Assembly: GCA_003162235.1 (NCBI GenBank)
Contig: PMMN01000072.1
Coordinates: 263 to 13,088, forward strand
Source: Actinomycetota bacterium
GTDB lineage: Bacteria; Actinomycetota; Thermoleophilia; Gaiellales; Gaiellaceae
Direction of reading: 5' to 3'
Length of the DNA stretch: 12,826 nt
Shown here one piece after another: positions 6,416 to 11,654 of the stretch. The position numbers and the translations under genes were made by a program. Position 1 is the stretch's first letter. Every line of letters begins with the position of its first letter. Under the pieces are notes generated by a model. The model was given only the letters and a program-made list of their open reading frames with translations. It did no database searches and had not been told where the DNA came from.

Positions 6416-7257
6416 TGCTGAAGCACGAGTTCCGCGCCATGGGCACAGACGTCGAGCTTCTACTGGACGCCGAAGACGGAGAGCAGACACAATCTGCTCT
6501 CCGTGCTGTAGAGGAGGAATTCGAGCGGCTAGAGGCGATGCTCTCTCGCTTTCGCCCCGAGTCGGAACTCTCTCGGCTCAACCGTGAGGGCAAGATCGAG
6601 GCGCCGCCGGATCTCGAGCGGGTGGTCGAGTTGGCGCTGGAGGCACGCGAACGCACTGGCGGCCGCTTCGACCCGACGATCTACGACGCTCTCGAGCACG
6701 CCGGTTACGACCGCTCGTTCGAGCAGGTCGCAGCCGAAGCCGAGGGCGACGGCTCGGAGGGCGCCCGCTGCGGCGGAAGGGTCACGATCGACGCCGAGAC
6801 AGGCACGATCGAGCTCGAGCCCGGTTTCCACATCGATCTCGGCGGTATCGGCAAGGGCTACGCCGTCGACCGGGCGATCGAGATTCTGGCGGTGAGCGGT
6901 CCCTGCCTTGTGAACGCGGGCGGCGACCTGGCCGTGCGCGGCGAGGAGCCGTGGCCCGTCGGCGTGGAGGACGGACCGACACTCGAGCTCACTCGCGGCG
7001 CGATCGCCACCTCGGGGCGCGATCAGCGCCGCTGGCGCCGGGATGGCCAGGAGCGCCATCACCTGATCGACCCCGCCACCGGGCGCCCGTCCGAGACCGA
7101 CCTCCTGCGTGTGACCGTCGTCGCATCCTCGGCGGTCGAGGCGGAGGTGCTGGCCAAGAACCTCTTCCTCGCCGGCGAGAACGACGCGGCGGCGGCCGGC
7201 GTCCCGGCCCTGCTCGTCATGGTCGACGGGCGCACGCGGCTGGTCGGAGGTCTATAG
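6415..7257 (+). CDS. apbE: FAD:protein FMN transferase (ApbE family)
   Basis: ApbE enzymes attach FMN from FAD covalently to a Ser/Thr of a target protein, using Mg2+. The 280 residues show the family blocks in order: MGTDVELLL (9-17), SRFRPESELSRLN (44-56), GGRFDPTI (82-89), DLGGIGKGYAVD (141-152), VNAGGDLAVRG (166-176), ATSGRDQRRW (198-207), HLIDPATGRP (216-225) and VVASSAVEAEVLA (235-247). There is no signal peptide or lipobox, unlike the exported ApbE of many Gram-negatives, so it should act in the cytoplasm. ATG 6415 overlaps the previous stop as TGATG. No protein in the window carries the usual FMN-acceptor motif (Asp-x-x-Ser/Thr-Gly-Ala-Thr/Ser), so its substrate must be elsewhere or atypical. 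ApbE next to haem-type ferric reductase membrane proteins is a known association. Confidence 0.93.
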   Translation: MLKHEFRAMGTDVELLLDAEDGEQTQSALRAVEEEFERLEAMLSRFRPESELSRLNREGKIEAPPDLERVVELALEARERTGGRFDPTIYDALEHAGYDRSFEQVAAEAEGDGSEGARCGGRVTIDAETGTIELEPGFHIDLGGIGKGYAVDRAIEILAVSGPCLVNAGGDLAVRGEEPWPVGVEDGPTLELTRGAIATSGRDQRRWRRDGQERHHLIDPATGRPSETDLLRVTVVASSAVEAEVLAKNLFLAGENDAAAAGVPALLVMVDGRTRLVGGL

Positions 7258-7344
7258 AGCTCGTTTCAGAAGGAAGCACTCGATCGCCTGACCACGCGTC
7301 CAACGATCGCCACCCAGTCGACGGGCGTTCAATCCGAATCGAGC

Positions 7345-7372
7345 TTGTACTGCCGTTTTCTGAGAATATGCG
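7345..7372 (+). promoter_or_regulatory. Possible internal promoter before the ferric-reductase-like gene
   Basis: TTGTAC (7345-7350), 16 bp, TATGCG (7367-7372), then 9 nt to the ATG at 7382. The 124-nt gap after apbE is the largest within operon 1, and no good ribosome binding site precedes the ATG, so a nearly leaderless transcript is possible. Only two boxes support it, and the -10 match is partial. Confidence 0.3.
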
Positions 7373-7381
7373 TGCCTACGA

Positions 7382-7957
7382 ATGCACCAAGACCCGACCT
7401 TCTGGATTCTCGCCCGAGCCAGCGGCCTCACGGCCTATGTACTGCTGACGCTCTCGGTGCTGTGGGGAATCGTCGTCAAGTCGCGCCCGTTCGGAAACCG
7501 TTTCGGACAGGCGGCCGTGGTCGACACGCATCGCACGCTCGCCGCGCTCGGACTGGGCGCACTGGTGATCCACACGACCTCGCTCGTGCTGGACAAAACG
7601 GTGCGGATGCCTGTTCAGGCGCTCTTCATTCCGGGTCTCTCTCCCTACCGGCACTACTCGGTTGCGATCGGAGTTCTCACCGCCGAGCTGATGATCGTCG
7701 TCTACGCCTCCTTCTCGATGCGAAAGAGGATCGGCTTCAAGAACTGGCGCCGGTTGCACTGGATTACCTATGCGCTATTTGCCGGCGGAACCGCGCACGG
7801 GCTCCTGTCGGGTAGCGACAGTGGCCGCACCTGGGCGCTCGCGATCTACATTTGCGCCGTCGCCTCGGTGGCGGCGGCCACTACCTGGCGCGCACTGGAA
7901 CCGCTCACGAAAGGAGAAGCGAATGTTCCGAATCGAAATCGATCGGGATCTGTGTAG
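7382..7957 (+). CDS. Ferric-reductase-like haem-b transmembrane protein
   Basis: A 191-residue membrane protein with about five helices (roughly 14-33, 52-70, 94-112, 123-145, 149-168). Two histidine pairs, H50/H64 (13 residues between) and H126/H139 (12 between), sit one helix turn pattern apart, as in the bis-haem ferric reductase/NOX membrane domain (PF01794). It should carry electrons across the membrane through two b-type haems. It lacks the cytoplasmic FAD/NAD(P)H domain of full ferric reductases, so electrons must come from a separate protein, plausibly the ferredoxin encoded next. Its last 35 nt overlap the ferredoxin gene. The N-terminus DPTFWILARASGL is typical of the family. The final acceptor (Fe(III), quinone, periplasmic flavoprotein) cannot be read from the sequence. 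Confidence 0.88.
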   Translation: MHQDPTFWILARASGLTAYVLLTLSVLWGIVVKSRPFGNRFGQAAVVDTHRTLAALGLGALVIHTTSLVLDKTVRMPVQALFIPGLSPYRHYSVAIGVLTAELMIVVYASFSMRKRIGFKNWRRLHWITYALFAGGTAHGLLSGSDSGRTWALAIYICAVASVAAATTWRALEPLTKGEANVPNRNRSGSV

Positions 7958-8132
7958 TGGCTTTGCTTCCTGCGTCCAGGATGCACCCGAGATCTTCGAG
8001 CTCGACACGTCCGGCAAGGCGACGCTCCGCGTGACGGAGACCGACGACGAGAGGGCGCTCGGGGCCGCCGCCAGCTGCCCGATGAACGCGATCGCCGTCT
8101 TCGACCTCGATACGGGCGACCTCGTCGCCTGA
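7923..8132 (+). CDS. Small ferredoxin, three-cysteine type, probably [3Fe-4S] (copy 1)
   Basis: A 69-residue soluble ferredoxin of the type found beside actinobacterial P450s. Cysteines C11, C17 (CSGFASC) and C52 (CPMNAI) are the only ones; the position that supplies a fourth ligand in [4Fe-4S] relatives is Phe, so a [3Fe-4S] cluster is expected. The start MFRIEIDR follows GGAG by 6 nt and aligns with copy 2 over the full 69 residues (about 40 identical by hand). It overlaps the 3' end of the haem protein gene by 35 nt. It probably delivers single electrons from the reductase at 9854-11062 to the membrane haem protein. No P450 gene is present in the window. Confidence 0.92.
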   Translation: MFRIEIDRDLCSGFASCVQDAPEIFELDTSGKATLRVTETDDERALGAAASCPMNAIAVFDLDTGDLVA

Positions 8133-8159
8133 GCTCTTTCGTCTGGCACGATCTCTGTG

Positions 8160-8396
8160 ATGCGCTTCTGGCTGATACCCACCATCGCCCTCCTGGCAGC
8201 CGCTCTCGCCCTGGGCGCGAACCTGGTTCTGCTCGGTTACGCCCAGCCCCGCAACGACCCGGTCGGTCAGCTCACTCCGGCACGCTTGCTCGAAATTCAG
8301 CGCTCGCTTCCGAAAGTGGCGCCAAAGACGAGCCCGGCGCTCAGCCCCGAGCCCCGCTTGCACCAGCGAGTTCCGGGCGGCCACGAAGACGACTAA
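8160..8396 (+). CDS. Small single-pass membrane protein, third type, unknown function
   Basis: A 78-residue protein: N-terminal membrane helix (about 4-26, MRFWLIPTIALLAAALALGA), then NDPVGQLTP and a basic, Pro-rich extracytoplasmic tail. Shares the overall plan of the other two small membrane protein families, but not their conserved motifs. It starts 27 nt after the ferredoxin stop, so it is probably cotranscribed; a GTG directly before the ATG (8157) is an alternative start. No cysteines. Contains LTPARLLEIQRSLPK after the NDPVG motif. It ends operon 1; a strong hairpin follows at 8453-8475. It may be a small subunit stabilising the haem protein (inference). Confidence 0.72.
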   Translation: MRFWLIPTIALLAAALALGANLVLLGYAQPRNDPVGQLTPARLLEIQRSLPKVAPKTSPALSPEPRLHQRVPGGHEDD

Positions 8397-8440
8397 AGGG
8401 CTGTCGCGAACCGACGCGCCCGATCCGGGCACGCCCCCGA

Positions 8441-8677
8441 GCCTGGCACCGGGCCAGGTCCGGGCTGGACCTGGCAACAACCGGCAGAAAGCCTGCTCAG
8501 AGAGGAATCCGAGTCGAATCGCCGCGAGAAGTCGCCAGCGGCGTGGGCCTGTCGAAAACAGACCTCTGGTAAGCGCTAAAGCGCTGCAAATCTAGGGCAT
8601 ATCTCGGCTGAACCGGGCAGTCCCGACGGGACATGTCCGCGCGCCTGGCACCGGAACAGGTCCCGGGCGGACGCGTC
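8441..8677. repeat. Gene-free intergenic stretch with direct repeat and stacked palindromes
   Basis: The 394 nt between operons 1 and 2 (8397-8790) contain no gene but much symmetry. GCCTGGCACCGG occurs at 8441-8452 and again at 8643-8654, each followed two bases later by CAGGTCC. AAGCGCT is repeated at an 8-bp step (8571-8585), and each copy contains the palindrome AGCGCT. GTCCC/GGGAC (8620-8632) overlaps the perfect palindrome GGACATGTCC (8629-8638). GTCCGC (8635-8640) can pair with GCGGAC (8667-8672) around the second repeat copy. The function is unknown; binding sites for a dimeric regulator or an RNA structure between the operons are both possible. Confidence 0.5.
8453..8475 (+). terminator. 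Hairpin terminator of operon 1
   Basis: GCCAGGTCC (8453-8461) and GGACCTGGC (8467-8475) form a perfect 9-bp stem with loop GGGCT, 57 nt past the last stop codon of the operon. No U-run follows. CCTGG at 8442-8446 can pair instead with CCAGG at 8454-8458, giving a competing smaller hairpin. Confidence 0.55.
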
Positions 8678-8699
8678 TTCTTTACCGAATCTTTGCGTT
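8678..8699 (+). promoter_or_regulatory. Tandem 11-bp direct repeat, likely response-regulator operator of operon 2
   Basis: TTCTTTACCGA (8678-8688) is followed immediately by ATCTTTGCGTT (8689-8699). The pair has the same form as 5539-5560 (16 of 22 positions equal) and lies 92 nt before the operon 2 start codon, against 96 nt in operon 1. TGGAC and CTTGC follow at exactly +26 and +36 from the operator end in both regions (8725 and 8735 here; 5586 and 5596 there), which suggests a conserved promoter layout. A possible -10 is TAGGTT (8751-8756). Confidence 0.68.
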
Positions 8700-8790
8700 T
8701 TCCAGGTGATTTCTTGCTTGCGCCTGGACCCGATCTTGCGCGGGCAGGGGTAGGTTCAACTTGTCAGAGAAAGATTGGAGACGAACCTCG

Positions 8791-9201
8791 ATGAGAAAGA
8801 GACACGTAGTCGCAGTGGCGATGCTGATCGGGATCGGCGCGGCGCTCGGGACCTACGCCGTGACTCGCACCAGCGAGCTCGGAGTTAGCTCGAGGGTATC
8901 CGCGAAGAAGGCCGCCGACGCGACCGTCACCGTGCGAACACGGAGGCTGGACGCACTCGAGGCCTCGCTACGGAAGGCCCTCGCACTCAAGCCTCCGGCG
9001 CTGCCGCGAGTCCCCAAGCTCCGCCCTGCACCTCACTCCACTCCGGTCGTCTACTCGGCCGCGCCGGCGCCCACAACCCGCGTTGTTGTCCGCTCGGCTG
9101 CGCCCGTAAGAAGCACACGTGCCGCGGCATCGCCCGCGAGCCACGGGGAGCAAGATCACGGACACCAGCAATCTGGCTCGGGAGGCGAGAGCAATGACTA
9201 A
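8791..9201 (+). CDS. Small single-pass membrane protein, family 1 (copy 2), unknown function
   Basis: A 136-residue paralogue of the protein at 5656-5988. It has the same MRK start, membrane helix (about 6-24) with ALGTYAVTR, and the block RLDALEASLRKALALKPPAL (52-71). The tail is longer, rich in Pro, Ala, Arg and Val, and ends in a His/Gln/Gly/Ser-rich acidic stretch. ATG 8791 is chosen over the TTG at 8761 because it aligns with the paralogue and has GGAG (8777-8780) in front. No cysteines. First gene of operon 2 and overlaps the next by 8 nt (ATGACTAA). The tail has diverged far more than the helix and the ALALxPPA block, suggesting that these conserved parts carry the function. Confidence 0.83.
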   Translation: MRKRHVVAVAMLIGIGAALGTYAVTRTSELGVSSRVSAKKAADATVTVRTRRLDALEASLRKALALKPPALPRVPKLRPAPHSTPVVYSAAPAPTTRVVVRSAAPVRSTRAAASPASHGEQDHGHQQSGSGGESND

Positions 9202-9601
9202 CGACTTTGGACGCCTGTACGTAACTGTGCTCGCGGCGGTTGTCTTCTTTGTCGCCTGGGCCGTCATCGCGGCTCGACCCTGGGTGCCGGAGAACGAGGG
9301 CAAGCAGGATCCTCGCCTCGTCGCTTTGACGGCCCGCGAGCAGAGACTGCGCCAGGACGCGATCGCAATCAAGAAGATCGTGGACAAGCGCTGGGCCACT
9401 TACCGGGTCGAGCTTGCCAACCGCAAGCATCTGATCGCAGTTCGGGCACAGCAAAATGTCGCCCGGGCTCGAGCACAGGCTCAGGCCGTGCGGCAAGTCC
9501 AGACCTACCAGCAGTCTTCGCAGTCGGCAGCGGTTTCCTCGGCTCCGGTCGTGAGAGTCGCCCCGGCGGCGCCTGCAGCTACTCAGACAAGGACTTCGTG
9601 A
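9194..9601 (+). CDS. Small single-pass membrane protein, family 2 (copy 2), unknown function
   Basis: A 135-residue paralogue of 5981-6415. Membrane helix about 8-26 with VVFFVAWAV, ARPWV (28-31 region), then DPRL, TAREQ (46-50) and KRWATYRVEL (65-74) in the conserved charged helix. A Gln/Arg/Ala-rich segment and an Ala/Pro/Val tail follow. ATG 9194 gives the 8-nt overlap with the preceding gene and has GGGAGGCGAGAG upstream; the more distal in-frame ATG at 9119 is inside the previous gene and unsupported. The stop TGA overlaps an ATG (9601) that starts a short leader in front of the ferredoxin frame. No cofactor motif. Role unknown, probably paired with the family 1 protein. Confidence 0.85.
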   Translation: MTNDFGRLYVTVLAAVVFFVAWAVIAARPWVPENEGKQDPRLVALTAREQRLRQDAIAIKKIVDKRWATYRVELANRKHLIAVRAQQNVARARAQAQAVRQVQTYQQSSQSAAVSSAPVVRVAPAAPAATQTRTS

Positions 9602-9642
9602 TGAACGACCCGACCTTTGATCTTCAAAGAAGGGTGGGAACC

Positions 9643-9852
9643 ATGTACCGGATCGTGGTCGACCGGCAGTTGTGTAGCGGGTTCGGCTCCTGCGTGGACG
9701 CCGCTCCCAAAGTCTTCGAGCTCGACCGCTCGGGAGTCGCCTCGCTGCTGATCTCGGAAACCGACAACGCCGGCGTGCTCGAAGCAGCCGGGTCGTGCCC
9801 GATGGGCGCGATCAGCATCTTCGACGCCGACAGTGGAGAGCAGGTGAACTGA
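9643..9852 (+). CDS. Small ferredoxin, three-cysteine type, probably [3Fe-4S] (copy 2)
   Basis: A 69-residue paralogue of 7923-8132 with cysteines at the same places: C11, C17 (CSGFGSC) and C52 (CPMGAI). A [3Fe-4S] cluster is expected. The ATG at 9643 aligns with copy 1 and follows a G-rich AAGGGTGGGAACC. An in-frame ATG at 9601, coupled to the previous stop as TGATG, would add 14 residues beginning MNDPTF. This resembles the start of the haem protein of operon 1 (MHQDPTF) more than any ferredoxin. The stop lies one base before the reductase ATG, so ferredoxin and reductase are made together and are very likely redox partners. Confidence 0.92.
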   Translation: MYRIVVDRQLCSGFGSCVDAAPKVFELDRSGVASLLISETDNAGVLEAAGSCPMGAISIFDADSGEQVN

Positions 9853-9853
9853 A

Positions 9854-11062
9854 ATGGCACGCGCCGCTGGCACCGTCATCGTGGTGGGTACCGGCCTGGC
9901 CGGGTTGCGCACCGCCGAAACGCTACGGGCGCAAGGTTTCGAGGGCCGCGTGATCCTCGTCGGGGAGGAGAAGTATCTCCCCTACGAGCGCCCGGCTCTC
10001 TCCAAGGAGCTGCTCGCCGGCAAGCGCTCCGCGGAGCAGGTCATGCTCAGGAAGCCCGAATTCTTCGAGCAGGAGCAGATCGAGCTCGTGCTGGGCCGAC
10101 GGGTCGAGCAGATCGACGCCGAGCGGCGCGTGGCGCTTCTCGATGACGGGCGCGAGCTTCGCTGGGATGCGCTCGTCATCGCCACTGGCGCGCGAGCCAG
10201 ACGGCTGCGCGGACTCGAGACGCCTGCGGGTGTGCTGTACCTGCGCACGCTCGCCGACTCGCTCGCCCTGAGCGAGGAGCTCGCGCGGGGCAAGCGGCTG
10301 GCGGTGGTCGGGGCCGGTTTCATTGGCGTCGAAGCGGCCTCGACCGCCACCGCACTGGGCTTGGAAGTGACGATCGTCGAGCCAATGGAAGCTCCCCTGG
10401 AGCGCGTGCTCGGTACCGAGGTCGGCACGCTCCTGGCCGAGCGCTACCGGGCGCACGGAATCGACCTGCGCCTCGGCGCCGGGGTTACGGGCTTCAGCGC
10501 CGGCGAGGACGGACACGTGCGGGCGGTTCGGCTCGATGACGGCAGCGAGGTCGCCTGCGACGTAGCGCTGGTCGGAATCGGTGCCGAGCCGGCCGGAGAG
10601 CTGCTTGGTGTGGGCGAGATCGCAACGGATGCCTCGGGCCGCACCGCTCTCCCTGACGTCTACGCCTGCGGCGACGTGGCTAGCACCTGGCGCGCGTCTC
10701 TAGGACGGCGTGTGCGGGTTGAGCACTGGACAAACGCGGCCGGTCAGGCCGCGGCGGTCGCACGCACAATCCTCGGCGAGGAGAGCGTGCACGACGACGT
10801 GCCCTTCTTCTGGTCGGATCAGTTTGGACTGCGGCTCCAGCACGTCGGCTTCGCCTCGGAGTGGGCGCGGGTGGAGATAGGAGGAGGAACCAACGCCTTC
10901 TCTGCTCGCTATCTCGACCACGACGGACGACTTCTCGCCGCACTCGGCGCCAACCGTCCGGGCGAGATCGCAGCCCTGCGTCGTGAGCTCAAAGCGAACG
11001 CTCGCGCCTCCGTCGAGCGCCGTCGCGCTCCCGAGCTGCGACCGGCGCTGTCGCTTCCTTAA
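9854..11062 (+). CDS. FAD-dependent NAD(P)H:ferredoxin reductase
   Basis: A 402-residue flavoprotein of the BphA4/rubredoxin reductase-like family, which passes electrons from NAD(P)H through FAD to a ferredoxin. Motifs: FAD dinucleotide fold GTGLAG (12-17) with PYERPALSKELL (43-54), ATGA (110-113), NAD(P) fold GAGFIG (153-158), YACGDVA (270-276) and HWTNAAGQ (291-298). The C-terminal reductase domain has FFWSDQFGLRLQHVG. An acidic residue at the end of the second strand of the nucleotide fold (VTIVEP) favours NADH, an inference. Full length for the family, with ATG 9854 supported by upstream AGGTGA. Last gene of operon 2; it converges on the receiver gene, whose stop lies 7 nt away. Operon 1 lacks a reductase, so this enzyme may feed both ferredoxins. 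Confidence 0.94.
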   Translation: MARAAGTVIVVGTGLAGLRTAETLRAQGFEGRVILVGEEKYLPYERPALSKELLAGKRSAEQVMLRKPEFFEQEQIELVLGRRVEQIDAERRVALLDDGRELRWDALVIATGARARRLRGLETPAGVLYLRTLADSLALSEELARGKRLAVVGAGFIGVEAASTATALGLEVTIVEPMEAPLERVLGTEVGTLLAERYRAHGIDLRLGAGVTGFSAGEDGHVRAVRLDDGSEVACDVALVGIGAEPAGELLGVGEIATDASGRTALPDVYACGDVASTWRASLGRRVRVEHWTNAAGQAAAVARTILGEESVHDDVPFFWSDQFGLRLQHVGFASEWARVEIGGGTNAFSARYLDHDGRLLAALGANRPGEIAALRRELKANARASVERRRAPELRPALSLP

Positions 11063-11069
11063 ATATCGG

Positions 11070-11456
11070 CTAACGGCCGCGCACGGCTGCGACAGCGCCG
11101 TGCACGGCCGCCACTATCTCGCCCAGCTCCTGGTCCTTGGTCAGACAGGCGAAGGCGCCCGCCTCGACCAATGCCTCGCGCTCGCGCGAGGTGGCCAGCC
11201 CGGTCAGGCAGACGACAGCCAGCCCCGGAAAGCGCTCGAGCAGTATCCGGGTCGCCTCGACGCCGTCGAGGCCGGGCAGCCGGTAGTCGAGCAGGACGAC
11301 GTCGGGGCGGGCCGTGGCGCAGTGCTCGAGTGCGGTCTCGCCATCGGCGACCGAGCCGGCGATCTCGACGTCATCGCGCAGGCCGAGCAGAAGCTCGAGT
11401 GCCTCACGGTAGATCGCATTGTCCTCGACTAGAAGGACGCGTGGTAACGGGCTCAT
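11070..11456 (-). CDS. Orphan single-domain response regulator (receiver only)
   Basis: A 128-residue stand-alone receiver with acidic pocket E11/D12, phospho-acceptor D57 in VVLLDYRLPG, T85 and K107. It has the sequence style of NarL/LuxR-class receivers (NAIYREALELLL), but ends right after the receiver, with no DNA-binding domain. It would act by protein contact, as in a phosphorelay or enzyme control. ATG 11456 is chosen because MSPLPRVLLVEDN is the normal receiver start; a TTG at 11480 would add eight Arg-rich residues. It lies between the convergent operon 2 and the fakA-like gene. A degenerate copy of the redox-operon operator lies 83 nt upstream. No partner kinase is adjacent; the kinase at 3495-4835 is the only one in the window. 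Confidence 0.85.
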   Translation of the reverse strand: MSPLPRVLLVEDNAIYREALELLLGLRDDVEIAGSVADGETALEHCATARPDVVLLDYRLPGLDGVEATRILLERFPGLAVVCLTGLATSREREALVEAGAFACLTKDQELGEIVAAVHGAVAAVRGR

Positions 11457-11539
11457 CGAACACCGCCGAAGTCGCCGCAAGACCGGATCATGAGCCCGGC
11501 TTTCGGCGCACGTCCTCTATCGCCTTCGCGCTCGTCCAT

Positions 11540-11561
11540 CTTCGAAGCAATCGGCAAAGAC
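11540..11561 (-). promoter_or_regulatory. Degenerate operator upstream of the orphan receiver
   Basis: On the minus strand GTCTTTGCCGA (11561-11551) is followed by TTGCTTCGAAG (11550-11540). The 12 bases TCTTTGCCGATT are identical to the operon 1 operator; the second half-site matches poorly. It lies 83 nt before the receiver ATG in the right orientation, comparable to 92-96 nt at the two redox operons. Confidence 0.4.
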
Positions 11562-11608
11562 GGCCACCGGCGATAGCCATATCGAGCCCGTGCCAAAGAG
11601 GGGCGCTC

Positions 11609-11654
11609 AGAGCCGACTTCGGTAGGGATGTGCAGGCCTAGCGGAATCGGCTCT
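11609..11654 (-). terminator. Inverted repeat after the DAK2 gene
   Basis: AGAGCCGA (11609-11616) and TCGGCTCT (11647-11654) are exact reverse complements 30 nt apart. They begin at the stop codon of the minus-strand DAK2 gene. A shorter hairpin (CGGCT, AGCCG around CTT, 11648-11660) competes for the same bases. The long loop and lack of a U-run make termination uncertain. Confidence 0.3.

Noticed and set aside
5656..9601. Small membrane proteins as multihaem or Fe-S electron carriers
   Set aside because: No cysteine, CxxCH or histidine cluster is present in the membrane segments of either family; the few His in the tail of the 8791-9201 product are not conserved.
11481..11653. Remnant of the missing FakA C-terminal domains
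   Set aside because: Translation of the minus-strand frames gives no recognisable FakA blocks; the stretch holds an inverted repeat and the degenerate operator instead.
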